A stretch of 64,000 bases of DNA from Gnetum montanum (GCA_015680685.1 MNCI01003767.1:626202-690201), one strand, 5' to 3'; positions 9,526 through 21,936 are shown, counted from the first letter of the stretch. Notes: generated by a model from the letters alone, not told the origin. Numbers and translations: made by a program.

Positions 9526-10712
9526 ATGCCTCTCTTACAAGATCACAATAATGCCACATTTAGTGAAGAAGTTCATTGGAGAACCAACAAACTATATGAC
9601 GATGAAGATTGGAGTACACAACCTGAAGTGGGGGTTTCTTATAAACATGAGCGAAAGCAACGTCATCCCAATGCATGAAAGCATAACTTACCTGATGACA
9701 ATGAACCCCTACTGGCCACTACAAGCCTAACACAAATACAAGAGGCTGTTTGAATCTCCTGTAGGCATCATAAAGAGAGCCGTCTACCCAAGCTCAATTT
9801 AAACAACTTTCCCAATTTTTTTGGAGGCTATGACTTAGATCCGCAACAACATTTACAAGCCTTCTATGATGCTTGCACATGGAACAACATTGATAATGGA
9901 TGGCAAAAACTTAAGCTCTTTCCCATGACACTCGTTGGCCAAGAAAAAGTATGGTATAGATCATTAAAACCAAATTCAATACGACGCTGGTCAACAATGG
10001 TAGAAGTCTTTAATGAAAAATATCAAACCTACGCAAGAATGTCAACCTTGAGGAAACAAATCCAAGGATGGAAACAAGCACAACATGAACCCTTGGACAT
10101 GGCCTTAGAAAGATATTATGTACATGAAACAACTGTCTAGGCCATGGGTTTTCCGAGGAAAGGCAAATGTACCATATCATTGATGGGCTACGTAATGAAA
10201 CAAGAGAGACCTTAGGAATGTATGCTCAAGGTCAACTATACGAACTATGAACCCATCAAGTTCAAGAACTTGTTAAGTGGGTAGCAAACGAAGAAGGAGA
10301 AATGGCTAGATGGGAGAGTGTTGAAAAACATCAACGGGACCAAAATCTCAACTTAACAAAGGTCCATGATCATAAAAAGGAGAAATCAACCAATCACAAG
10401 GAGAAAGAACCATCTTTTCTAGTACAATAATCATTAGAAGAATTCAAGGCAAAGATTAATAAGAGGTTGGAATGGGCGTATCAAAAGTGTGGAGAATTTA
10501 TCAACATTATTAGAGATAGAGTTTTGACAACCCAAGAAGCAGGACAAAACATTAGACAATCGAAAAGAAGGGATAAGGAAAGTAAGAGCTCAACTGCCAA
10601 TCATATGTATGAATGCAACATATGCCTATACGATCACCCCAAGGGCCAATGCCCAATATTGTTACATTTACATGAGCATTGGGAAAACACGTTACATCTA
10701 GAGTTCATATAG
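9526..10712 (+). pseudogene. N1 gag (capsid and zinc knuckle), decayed
   Basis: The ATG at 9526 follows the PBS by about 130 bases and starts MPLLQDHNN. The capsid (retrotransposon gag) domain is read in the segment with NFFGGYDLDPQQHLQAF, then KVWYRSLKP, RRWSTMVEVF and KQIQGWKQ (about 9790-10140). A zinc-knuckle-like CNICLYDHPKGQC sits at 10614-10652; its spacing is C-x2-C-x3-H-x4-C, one residue shorter than the classical knuckle. Several in-frame stops and frame changes (for example after 9675 and at 10138) break it. Gag would form the particle that packages element RNA. N2 and N3 share the same order and the same variant knuckle. Confidence 0.82.
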
Positions 10713-12892
10713 AGGTACTATGTTCGATCACAGTGAAAAAAATCCCAATCATGGGGGAGACCACCACTAAACTAGAGACACCCTTTGTATCATCTGAACC
10801 CAAATGCTTATCTTGTTCAACATCCTGTTTCTCCAACTGGGCGAACACACTTTATCTCACCATAGTACCATTCTCCTTAATACTATTAGCCCATACCTTC
10901 AACACAACCACCACCTTGTGCACCCTATACTCCTAACTTTCAACATTCTCATTTTTTCCCTCCTTCTACATCACCACCAACTATTCCTAAGATGTCTGCA
11001 CCACAACAACAACCACTGAACATTACTTGTGTTAATATTTCCAATAGCAGTGAAAGACCTTAGCAACATTGAAGGCATCCCTTCTTTAGAAATGACCCTA
11101 GGAAGGGACAACACAATTTCGAGGCCACTACACCCTCCAACTCAGGACAAGTCCAACCCTGTGATGCACCCTTACCTTCAAACCCCATACCTCATGTTAC
11201 TTCATCAGGGTCACCAACTCACACTCCAACAACAATACAGCCCAATGAGCACAACCATGGAAGGCATCATCCCAATCCTTGCATACCATCTAACAGTCCC
11301 AAATATCATAGTGGGTCAACTCGTTATTCAGGAACTACATCGTACGAATTGCCCCACTATGCTTACTATAATCAAGTGTGTGAATCCTGATGGGGTAAGT
11401 ATGGCCAAGTTCCAATACTTCCAACATGCAAGGATCCTGATCTTTCATTTATTAATCCTTTCCATCCTCAACCATTTAGTTATGGGGGATACCCCCATCC
11501 TAATAACAAGCAGGATTAATAACCATTTTTTATTTTTCTTTAATTTTACAACTTTTTGTTTTCCAATTTTTCATTTTTCAAATTCTTGTTTTATCTTTTT
11601 GTCTTTTTAGTATTTTTTTCTTTTTATAAGTAATCTCGTCTATGAATAAAACACTCATGTGGATCATTAGTTGAGGTGTGTTCTATGTTATCAAGTCTCA
11701 ACAAATCAATTATTTGGATAGTAAGCCCATTACACCCACTCATCCATTCTACAAATAAGAGGTTCTGTTCGAGGTACAGTGATATTCTTGACATTTTTAA
11801 AACTTAAAATTAATTTGTGTTCATTATATCCAAAATGAAAAAGGATGGACCAAGAGGGAATGATTTGGGTGTGACATCAAGGGGATTTGCGGATTCTCTT
11901 TGGTGACATCTATGGGAGTTATCATGCAACCTGGTTGTACTAAGATCATTGTAGATATAACGAAAAATGGGAGTAAGAGTAATCAAAAGGCACTCAAAAA
12001 TCCAATGGTGTTCTAGGGGGTCCCACTGGAAAGACATGCACCCATGCCTAAAGTTTGGCTACTTCCCTGGATTCATTCATTCAAAAAAAAAAGAGAAAAA
12101 CAGAAAAATAAAAAAATAAGAAGAAAAGTGCCACAAAACAAAAATCACTCCTCCCTTGAATAAAATGCCAAGTGATCTTACGCCTTGTTGTTGTGGGACT
12201 CTCATAGTTGATCATCATGGGATGAAACAATGTGATGTCACTGATTAGAGGAATGGACTTGGTCTTGATCTTGGGATAATAGGTTAATGACACATTAATC
12301 ATGCTCTACACACAGGATTCATTGTGCCCTGGGTCAATTACCTCATGTCCTAATCTCTACGATCCCTTCTCTAGTTTGTCTCATCTCACTATCTATGTAA
12401 TTGTAGTTCCTGTCCCATATAGTGTAGAATTCTCACCTCATTTTGGTGATATTCACATGTGTGTGTTTTGTGGAGTTAGTTTGGATTACATTTAACCCTT
12501 CAAGTGCCCATGGACACTTTAAATGTGGTTACACAAGGGCATTATAGGTTGAAACCTTCTTTGGGGAGGACCCACTTGTGTAATTTTTTTGTAATTTCAC
12601 TTATGACATAGCTCACACACACCACTTCTTACCCTCAACATAATTTTCATAACATTCTTTCCTTATTATTATCCCTCTGAAGCAACGTTCCTATGTACCA
12701 TTACATAGCCTTTTTCTCTACCACCCGAGGTTTTATTGATCATTTCCACACCATCATAATTATTCATGCCTTCAAAACCATCTAATTACCTAAGAACCCC
12801 TTCATAATAGCCCAATGTCCTAAGTTACAACATTAATTTCAAGAAAATCCCTAAAAATTTCAGTATTTCTATGGTGGCCCAATGTCACTAGG
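10713..12892 (+). other. N1 gag tail and non-coding spacer
   Basis: 10713-11500 is a decayed Pro/Gln/His-rich gag tail in shifting frames, comparable with 24770-25250 of N2. Near 11510 the sequence passes directly into T-rich DNA comparable with the region behind integrase in N2 (about 29110 onward), so pol seems missing at this join. The conserved CTTTGGGGAGGACCCACT lies at 12559-12576. The open frames here code for nothing recognised. Confidence 0.55.
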
Positions 12893-12995
12893 GTTGTGAT
12901 ATTACGTATGTGATATCACGGCCTACATGATATCACATACGCAATGTATTGTACGCGATATCGTGTCCTCACAACCTATAAATAGGCAACCCTCA
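12893..12995 (+). promoter_or_regulatory. Internal U3-like promoter block in N1
   Basis: Four GATATY-type boxes (GATATTACG, TGATATCACG, TGATATCACA, CGATATCG) are packed between 12897 and 12962, followed by TATAAATA at 12977-12984. This is the same architecture as the LTR promoters of this family but lies within the internal region about 480 bases before the start of the 3' reading frame. It may be a fragment of another LTR or a second promoter; no complete LTR ends were found around it. Confidence 0.55.
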
Positions 12996-13461
12996 CACAA
13001 CACTTAGCATCATTTCTTGTCATTCATGTGGGGGAGTTTTTCAAATTTTTCTCTACGACTTGCAAGTATGACACCTTTGCTTTCATATTTGTATCTTGCG
13101 TGCTGGGACTTTGATTTTAATTCTGTTTGAACCTGCTTGAACCTAGAGTGTTCAGCTTAGTCATGGGGGAGGGACACCTACCGAATAGTGCCTAAATTTT
13201 TTGGAATTTATCATCGCCCAAAGAACATTATTAAGGATAATTATTTGTAAATTAAGAATAAAATGTGCCAAAAAACCATTCAATCCTTTAGGTACACTGG
13301 GAATTTATAATTAGAAACCACCTATGTGAAATGGACTCATGATTACAATCTTTTAAGCAATATCACACGTGATAAAATAAGATCATTAATTAAGGCAATC
13401 AGTAAGGTATAACTTAACTTCAAAAATAACCTTACTAACACTTGGCCTCATGTGATTGTAG

Positions 13462-16400
13462 ATGGCCCTGAAATGTGGACAGCAAGAAGGTCCTACTCAA
13501 GGTGGAAGCAAATGACCTGGAAGAGGTGGAAGAAAAGATCTTGCCGAACAACATGCAGAACAGGAGGAACCATCATTTAGCATTCATCAAGAGGACCCTC
13601 CTACCATACAATCTAGGCAGGCAGAAGGAGGAACTGTTGTAGCCCTTGAACAGGGACAACATCTCACATTGCCCCAAGATTGTGTTCAAGCCATCCATGA
13701 AAAGTCCACATTTGCTGCGGTGATTGTAGAATTAAACTTTGAATCTTTAGTAGAGTTTGCTCCTGAGGCTGTTAGGGATCACTTCATAGGGTCTCCCTTA
13801 TGGCCTACTGATGAGTGGCGAGGTACCCCTACACTCAACCATACAAAACGAGCGTAGCATGCGTGATCCAGTCAAACTCAGCAAACTAAATGCCTAAATG
13901 CTGCAAGGAACACTTGGGGTTAATTAATCGTTGTCTTCCCAGACTTATTGTTGTCATGGTGTATGGTTAAGTAAGTTCGAGGTATATGATTTTTTTGGTC
14001 TTTTCAAGTTTATCTCCAATGCTAAGGGGTGAAGGGTTGAGAGATTAAAACTAAATCTAACTACAGCGCTAAGTCCTAGTGTCAGCATCTGTTCCCACTT
14101 GCCGTACACACCCTGAACTGTGCAACTGTGGCTACCAAACGCTAATCGTTACTGGGATTACCACACACAACGCATGTGCTCAAAGCAGTCGTACTGAGGC
14201 ACCTAACTAGCCTAAGTGTGACGAGCAGTCGATTCCTTGACTAGCCGTACACATCCGTAGATGCTTGTAATCAAGTCGTACTTGTCCCACGTTCTAGGAG
14301 ATAAGGGTGAGAGAATCTAATCGCGATGAGTAGCTGATTCCTTGGCTAGCCATACACATTCGTCAATGCTCGTAACCAAGTCGTACTCATGCTGCGCTAC
14401 TAGGAAAGTAGTAAATAACATTAAATAAACCTATCCATGTACTACAAGGTTTATCCACAAAGCTTGTCTTTATTGCCATACACAACTTGCGTTTAGGTAC
14501 AAAGCTTCTCGAATAAAGAATCGTTCACTTGTGGGACTCCTACTGCGGGCACATGGAAAATATTCTATCTCTGGGGTGATTAATCCGCCAGAGCTTCGCT
14601 ACTTCTAGCCTAGGATGTGAAATGAGGGGACTGCCGCCTCTTATTTATAGATTTGATTGTGGACTGCGATATCGCGTACGCGATATCGTAGGGGACGACG
14701 CGATATCGCGGCGGCTGCGATATCGCGTACGTGATATCGCGGCTTGTGCATATCACGTCTCATCACCTACCCTCTCTAAAAGTGGTGCCTGGTACCTAGG
14801 GGAGACATACCAATTCTAGCATAACAGAGAGCAAGGCACCACTCTCAACATTTGTGGTGTGTTAGTTGATTTCTCTGTGCAGGCCATTTTGTAAGTATTA
14901 AATCTTTTGAATACAGGGCCTAAAGTTGCTCAATTATCCACCTGTTCTAACCCCGATGTGCAATGAGATTGCTTGGAAAGGGCTTATGGCAAGATAAGAC
15001 ATTTGGTGAGTTGACGACAGAAGAAAGGATCTACTTTAAAATTGGAACATATCACCTCTTCCCCATGAAGTGCTTAAAAAGGATATCAATGTATGTGGCA
15101 AGAGGATGTGCAGTGCTGATGGGAAAGGTTAATGCTAATCTACCTCATCTATATTTAACAGAGATCCTGAGGTGGTTTGAGGAACAGAAGATAGGGAAGA
15201 TGGCGCTACCTTTCCCTTGTCTTATCAGAAAGCTTTTCTGACATGCTAGTATCTGGGGGTACACCAATGATGTCCTCCGAAAAGCCCATAATGCTTCCTA
15301 TGCTGAACTGTTAAAGCCACCAGCCACAAGGAAAATTATTGGTGAGACGCTGGGACTAGAAGAAGAAGAAGAATAGACAACTAGACCAACTGAAACTCAA
15401 CTTGCAGGACCCAGCCAACCTCCAAGCACAGGACCCAGTCAACAACAAGAAGTAGGGCCCAGCATAGGCCAGGATCAGCCACCGCTGCAAGACTACATAT
15501 CGTCGATGAGCCATCTTATAGCCATTGCTGAGATGGTCAGTTGGGGAAGTCATGATGACAAAAATCTCTTCCGTGTCATTGATGATGCCAGTCAGCCCAT
15601 AGTTTCTTTAGATCGTACAAGGGGCGAAGCGTCGATCCATATAGGAGGAGGGGAAAGTAGTTGGTCATAACAGATCTTGGAAAACATGGCATCTTTCCAA
15701 ATGCAATTAGAAAATGGTGAAGGGGCCACTGTGGGGGTCATGCAACACTAGGGTGCTTCGGGAGCCGCAGATGTGGTCGTAGACCACATCAAGGAATCAT
15801 TCAATGTACCTAGTGTGCCATCGGTAGATCTCATAGGAGCACGGGATGCTCAAATTTTGGTTAGAACCTCAATGACTCCTACGGAACATGAGGATGTGCT
15901 TGATCGATTACTCCAAATAGGGTAGGTAATGACGTCCCTATTTGACATCCCTCAAGATGTTACAAAAATTCAGTTAGACCTCATTTCCACAAAGGGGAAG
16001 CTAGTCTTAATAGAAGTGAGGGCCAAGCATGCTAAAGCAGAAGTGCAGAAATTACAAGAGTAGCTCGTGGCCTTACAAGTAGCATAGCGGGACCCTTTGC
16101 AATTTGTTCCCATAGACTAGCTAGATAATTTCAGAATTGAGTAACTAACCAAGCTAATCATAGATAATAAAAAGGTGGATGATGAAAAAGAGAAGGTTGT
16201 TTGGGATGCCTCTGTAGCACAGGTGCAAACTCATGTGCATCTCAAAGCACTCAATGCCTTACAAGAAGAAAATAAATAGCTCATTGCTGACAACCTTCGG
16301 TTGACCACTGTGGAAAAGTAAAAGAATGTTCTCGAGGAACACTTTCATCAATTACGAGAAAAATTCATCCGGGTTAACCAAGACATAAGTTGTTTAGCCA

Positions 16401-17110
16401 AGGAAAATAGAACCCTCTCAATGGAGGAGGTACACACAATTTGGCAAAAGAAAACTATTGAAATAAGCACATGGAAAAATGAGGCTAAATGACATGAAAA
16501 GATGAAGGAGCACTTCTGAGATCAAGTGGGGATGTACAAACAGATCCTTGAGAAGGAGATTTGTATGGCCAAGGCTCACATCAATGCTATCAGTGCTTAA
16601 CACACTGACTGGTGAGCCATATTGGACACATATACCTTTGCCCACCAAGTGAAAGTTAAGAACTGGGACCTATAGATTCAAGACCTCACAGAATACATGG
16701 AGTTGGCAAACCTACGGGATGCCAACCTTGCCATGTTAATAGTAGGGCACTCAAGGATAGAGCTCGAGTAATAGGTAGCAACCACCTATGTTAAATACGA
16801 AGCAGAATTTGTAGAACGTAAGAAGTTGTTGGAAAAATTGGAGGTCGTAAATTCTAAACTTGAGGTGGTGAAAGCAAGCTACCAAGGCTAAAAAGTTGTC
16901 ATAGTGGATTTGGCTCAATGGCTAGCAGATTTCCAAGAATACAAAGATAATGCTAGAGCCTACGAAGAGGAACATTGGGTATTTGCGGCTTGGTATGTCA
17001 AGTCCAATCAAATGTTTCCGCAACTACCTTGTTCATGGGAAGTGCCAACTCTTTCAAACATCGAACATTAGCATGGACATCACAAGACCCTCGAACTGAA
17101 GAGGAGAAGC
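13462..17110 (+). pseudogene. N1 extra 3' reading frame: putative plant-transposon-type domain plus coiled coil, decayed
   Basis: The ATG at 13462 follows a splice-acceptor-like TGTGATTGTAG. The first part (13462-13808) is Gly/Gln/Glu-rich and then reads VIVELNFESLVEF. It is cut by solo LTR S1; the reading resumes at 14766. The block 14963-15241 (TTEERIYFKIGTYHLFP, LPHLYLTEI, LPFPCLIRKLF) resembles the 'putative plant transposon protein' domain found in many plant repeat proteins. Beyond a stop it continues to about 17110 as Gln-rich sequence, then a long Lys/Glu/Leu-rich stretch typical of a coiled coil. Many stops and frameshifts make it inactive. Function is unknown; Athila/Tat relatives also carry extra frames behind pol. 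Confidence 0.6.
13809..14765 (-). mobile_element. S1: solo gypsy LTR with perfect TSD
   Basis: The plus strand reads TGATGAGTGGCGAGGTACCC to ACGTCTCATCA. It is flanked by CCTAC on both sides (13804-13808, 14766-14770). It is in reverse orientation: on the minus strand the U3 comes first with CGATATCG boxes, then TATAAATA (14642-14649 on the complement), then the TCTTTATT/AATAAAGA pair (14467-14474 and 14512-14519). The box pair at 14667-14688 is a perfect palindrome. No internal region is present, so LTR-LTR recombination removed it. Confidence 0.92.
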
Positions 17111-17364
17111 TCTAGGCCATACTTCAACACCATAAAGTCTCAAAGCCTGGAGCACAAGACAAAGGGAAAGCACCAATGGAGGAGCCACCGCCACCAGGAA
17201 CTACATGAGTTCCAAAAACTTTTTAGTTGTAGCACATTCTTTGTGTTGTGTCTTTGTTTTGTTTTCATTTCACACTGCAGCATAATTCCATTTTCACCAT
17301 CCAATAATCCCATACCTATCCATTGTGTAATCACTGTAACTTGAGGACAAGCTTTCATTTAGTT

Positions 17365-17373
17365 GTGGGGGTA
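17365..17373 (+). promoter_or_regulatory. N1 polypurine tract
   Basis: GTGGGGGTA directly precedes TGATGAG of the 3' LTR, after GAGGACAAGCTTTCATTTAG, a context shared with N2, N3 and the LTR at 4033. Confidence 0.75.
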
Positions 17374-18181
17374 TGATGAGTCGTGATTTGGGCGACCATG
17401 ATATCGTAGCCCAATCGCAATATCACATACGTGATATCGCAGCCTATCTCCTCATCTATAACTAAGAGGTAGACAGATCAATTAGGCATTAGTGAGTTAG
17501 TTCTTAGTTAAGTGTTTTCATTTCTTTCTCTCAACCCTTTTCCTCTCTATGTATGACTGCAGTGTGGTGATTGTAATTGTACAACATCCTTTATTTGAGT
17601 GTGACGTGCTTGGACACGTACATGACCAAAAATAAAGATAGAGATTACTTCATCATTGTAGCATTCACTTAGATTAATTATTTAATTGTTATTGTTATTT
17701 ACTACTCTCCTAATTAATCTCTCTCACCCTTAAGCTCCTGTTAAATGTGAAATAAGTATGACTTGATTACGAGCATTTAAGTGTGACTACTTGGTAACCT
17801 AGTAGCATACCTAGGATCTACGCTTGCTAATCCCAATGGTAGTCATACACGAAGTCCAAGATGTGTACGGATAATCAGGGAACAGATGCTCATCACACTT
17901 AGGCTAGTTAGACTCTCTCTTACCCTTTCTCTTTTAGTTTAGATAATATTACTTTCCCTTGCCTTCAGGAGTAGCGTTATATTAGAAACACATCATACAC
18001 CTCACTCTAGACTAAACCATACATGACAAAGCAATACTAGTCCAAGTGGAAAGACATCGAACTGCGACCTAAGGCTAACTGTTTAGATGTCACAACTAGT
18101 CCATCTATGGAGTTCAACCGGATTGCACGTGTAATGCTCGTATTTGTATGGTTGAGTGTAGGGGTACCTTGCCACTCATCA
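17374..18181 (+). mobile_element. N1 3' LTR
   Basis: From TGATGAGTCGTG to CTTGCCACTCATCA, homologous to 8591-9379. GATATC boxes at about 17400-17440 have lost several CpG positions relative to the 5' LTR. A TATA-like CATCTATAACTA follows at about 17450. Confidence 0.9.
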
Positions 18182-18919
18182 GCAGTTCTTACTGAAAACC
18201 TAGGATATCTCTTTATTTTGAAACCAAAAACCCATTGACTTCCTACAAACACCAACGTGACTTTACCAGTGCAGGTTGGATGGTCTACCAAATTTCACAA
18301 TAGTTGCTAGACTTTTCCAAAGGAAACATATCTTTTGAGATAACCCAAATTCTATTCACATTTCAATTTATCTTTGGGCTTTCCAAAGGCCAATGTAGTT
18401 TTGCTAGCTTCCAACCACTTTGTGTTGTGAAATGTTTTCTAATTGGTTTCATTGGAAAGGCCCAATGTGGTTTTACCAAGAATTCTCAGCATATTTTTGG
18501 TTAACCAAGACACTTGCTTCTCATAAAGCTAGCATTATCTTCCAAGATACCTAGTGTATATTTTGGAATAAAATAAAATTTTTTCTGATTGCACATCAAA
18601 ACCCAACATAGTTTTCTATAAAGAAAAAATAAATCAAAAACTTGCTTTTTTATCACCACCATATTTTTGGAAAAATAACAACATATCTTTCCAAAACTCA
18701 ACATATTACCAACAACCATTTTTTTTCATATTTAAATTTTCACAAAAACTACTAGACTTTTTAAAGCCCAACTTAGTTTTTGTTGGCCTAGCTTAGGTTT
18801 TGTTGGCCCAACTTAGTTTTTGTTGGCCTAGCTTAGGTTTTGTTGGCCCAACATAGTTTGATTGTTATCAATTAATGTCTTTTCATAGATCAACCATTTT
18901 ACCACTAGACCTTACATAC
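18182..18919 (+). repeat. H1 leader, second part, with 20-bp tandem repeat
   Basis: This resumes the H1 leader interrupted by N1. Five 20-bp units start at 18766, 18786, 18806, 18826 and 18846, alternating GCCCAACTTAGTTTTTGTTG and GCCTAGCTTAGGTTTTGTTG. The rest has scattered CCAACATAGTTTT-type phrases and no gene. Confidence 0.75.
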
Positions 18920-20880
18920 ATGGCCTCTATCCAAGATAAAACTTGTGTCTATGACCTGAAAGACCCCATGGTCATCGAATAAAGATAATCACTCCAACAA
19001 AGGGGTAAAAACCTAGATTTCACAGTCATCAATGAGAAGTTCTACACCTTCCTCTATGTTAATATGCAAGCCAGTTTCTTGATACCACGCTCTAAATCTA
19101 ACACTAAGCATCAATTCAAAATTATACACTGTGATGGAAAAGAATACATCCCATCTTCTTATGAGAAAATTCCCCTCACTGACTTCTATGCACAAATGTT
19201 CATACAACTCATAGAGGTCAATGAGTGGAGTGACGAGATTAGTTCAAAAGGACATAAAGAAGAGTAAGATGAGTTTGACGTTGAGCTAAAGCCTAACACC
19301 TTTATTGAAAGCCTTTTCCAATAATTGGCTTCCTGAACTATTGCTCCCAATTCAATCTTCCTTGCCTCATATGTGGGATAAGTTTCCCAATCTTCTTCTT
19401 CCCTTGCCCATCCTATTATGCTTGGATCTACATCCATCATTGCCATACACCAAGCACAACCTATGCTTCAATCTACTTTCTTATTGTCATCCATGCACTT
19501 TACAATGCAACCTTGTTCCATGCACCCAAACCCAATGATGTCTACCTCACTGTCTCCCTTTGTCATGCTAGTGGGACCTTCATTGGGGCCCCAAGTAATT
19601 ATGCATCTCATACTCCCTTTCATCCCATTTTTCTCTCAAGTTTCAACTCAAAACTCTTTCTTGTTGTTCAACCCACCTACAATGGTAATCGACCAACCTC
19701 TTTCATCTATATCAATATCCATCATATGACCTCAAGCTTCATGAATTCCTCCTCAACCATTAACCCAAACACCATAGCCCATGGGGATTTTCCAAGGCTT
19801 GGATCAATCTTTTCAACTGATCCAAGACCTTACCAAAGAGCCATGGAATGTCAAAGTTAATACAACTTAGATCATCAAGGTTATAGACTTTTACCTAGTT
19901 GATCTGAGAAGCACTATCATACCTCAAATAACATTAACTACAGGTATGCCTATACCAAACTTCACCAAATACAATGGTGAAGGAGATCCTAATGCACACT
20001 TTGTTAGCTTATGGTTTGAGTGCCTCTTTCTACAAGCTTGACCACATACAATATTGCATATTTTCCCTATGTCCCTCAAGGGTAAGGCTTTAGATTGGTA
20101 TGGAACCTTGCCTAGAGGTTCCATCCTTTCATTTGAAAACTTAATAAATCAATTTGTCAATTGCTTTAGATATAACGTGAAGCTAGATGCCACATTAGAT
20201 CAACTCATGAAGGTGAAGCAGGGGTCACTTGAACTAGTTAAAAGTTTTATTCAGAGATGGAATTCAATGCTTAACGAGATTCCAAAGCCTATCTTTAAAA
20301 CTCACCTCTTGGCCACCTTTAAGGAAGCATTAAATGACTTCATCAAGTTAAAGCTCTACTACTTAGAGCCCTAGTCACTAAGCCAAGCATTTTTGCAAAT
20401 TAAGAACATCGAGGGGGTAGTTGATGGAAGCAACAATATGGTCTATGTGGCCTATAAAAACAAACATGTGAGAAGGGATAGGAATAAAACCAAGAAATAA
20501 CATACAACTATGGTCGTGATATTAAAAGATTCAAAACAAGGAGAAACATCTTTTGACTCATTGCAATCATCCACTTCCTATCCTCCAAATCAAATAAGAC
20601 CAAACTTTGGGTGAAATGATAGGTCTAAGCACACAAGGTTGCCTATGAATCCCTTTGAACTTTAGAATAGCTACTTAAAGCTAATCATATACAACATAAG
20701 TAACTATTTGAGGAAGCTCATAAGAGGCACGATCATCTTTGTGACATAGCTAGAGACCCAATGATAGCAACCAAAGACAATCTGAAGCTATCGAAGTACT
20801 TCAAATTAGATAGGTTTTACCATTATCATCAAATGGTTGGTTATGATATTGATTTTTGTCTAGAATTAATGGATGACCTC
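18920..20880 (+). pseudogene. H1 gag, Tat/Ogre-like, decayed
   Basis: A Met at 18920 (MASIQDKT) opens a broken N-terminal region. The capsid domain is clear from about 19940 to 20374: FTKYNGEGDPNAHF, LKGKALDWYGTLPRGSI, NLINQFVNCF and KQGSLELVKSFIQRW are hallmark wording of plant Tat-type gag. Further on, YHYHQMVGYDIDFCLEL (about 20819-20870) corresponds to the His/Cys segment that reads YCxYH..GHxTxxC in relatives, here with Cys lost. Several stops (for example near 18980, 19265 and 20372) and frame changes interrupt it. It would have formed the H1 particle shell. Protease follows after about 850 bases of decayed sequence. Confidence 0.78.
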
Positions 20881-21731
20881 TAGAAGATGATCGAACATGA
20901 AGAGTTGGTGTTGAATGAGCCCAACTCTTCAAGCACCAACAATAACTCCCATATCATAGCCTCATTCATAGAAACCAAATAGTCTAATCCTCTTAGGAAA
21001 TCAGTTTTCATCAAAGTATCACCACAGCCCCGAAACACAAAGCCTATAGAACCCTTTTTCATACAAGTACCACCTCCTCTAGGCCCTAAGAAGCCTTTCA
21101 TCATATGTGTCCCATCTTTGATGGCATCAATTTCACAACTTAGCCCACTAGTTGCCAATCCTCCAAAGCCTAAGAACTATTTGTTATTAGGATCCCTCCA
21201 CCTTCAACAAACAAAACTATAACAACCTATGATTAGAGCTCACCTATAGTGGTCCACAACTCAAAGGTGAGTAAGAAATCATCATCGTAATGACAACAAA
21301 AATAACCTATCATCAAATCAACAAAAAATCCCACCAAAGGTGGCCAACAACAAAAGGCTTCAAAATCAACTAACCCACAAAGGTCTACATCAAGAACAAC
21401 TACATCCATGGACAAAGGAACCAAGACACATATATCAAAATGTAAACCATAAACTCTAGGAGGAGTTAAGGAAGTTAAAACCACCAAGGTTGAAACACCA
21501 CATGCCAAGGGAAAGAGTTTTCTTACAATAATGGAATAAGCCAAAAGGTCATTGAGACAAAAGAACATGTCATCAAACTTGTACAACCTGATCATGACTT
21601 TTCTTGGTCATAGAGATGTACTAGTTCAAGTGTTGAATTTTATCTCTATGAACAAAGACATGCCCACTAATAGAGAGTCAATCCACTTTATCATTAAGTG
21701 AGCTTCACTTAGGAAAAATAGGCATCAACCC
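20881..21731 (+). other. H1 gag-protease linker, decayed
   Basis: Continues the gag frame in broken form; Pro/Ser/Lys-rich translations such as PPPLGPKKPF appear in plus-strand frames. No domain was recognised. The minus-strand frame at 21233-21595 looks like a by-product. Confidence 0.4.
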
Positions 21732-21936
21732 ATGCTTAACTTTTGTGATAGTGAGGTAAATATTGACTCTCAAAATGCAGAAGTGCTATCCACTTTTCTT
21801 GTTATTACTATACATGTTACCAAGTACAATGTTCATTGTGTTCATGTGGATGATGAAGCAACAACCAATGTGGTACCAATTTTTGTAATTGACAAATTAG
21901 GCTTAATCGATAACATGAAACCACAAGCTCCACACT
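21732..21936 (+). pseudogene. H1 aspartic protease, first half, split by N2
   Basis: The frame reads LNFCDSEVNIDSQ, then VHVDDEATTNVVPIFVI. In this position relatives have the active-site motif D-[ST]-G-[AS]-[AST]; here it reads VDDEATTNVVP, so the catalytic Gly is absent. The frame runs into N2 at 21937, whose TSD is ACACT, and the reading resumes at 31732 behind N2. The protease would cut the gag-pol polyprotein. Confidence 0.72.

Larger units (their letters stand above)
8591..18181 (+). mobile_element. N1: gypsy element with gag but no pol, inserted in H1
   Basis: LTRs 8591-9379 and 17374-18181 are homologous and co-directional. Flanks are GTAGT (8586-8590) and GCAGT (18182-18186), a five-base TSD with one mismatch. 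A tRNA-Asp-like PBS follows the 5' LTR and GTGGGGGTA precedes the 3' LTR. Internal order: decayed gag (9526-10712), gag tail and T-rich spacer (to about 12890), a U3-like promoter block (12893-12995), then a long degraded 3' reading frame (13462-17110). No protease, reverse transcriptase or integrase motif was found in any frame, so it appears non-autonomous, probably relying on relatives such as N2. A reverse solo LTR (13809-14765) has landed in the 3' frame. Confidence 0.88.

Noticed and set aside
21233-21595. 120-codon minus-strand frame
   Set aside because: Lies opposite the decayed H1 gag-protease linker and matches nothing known.
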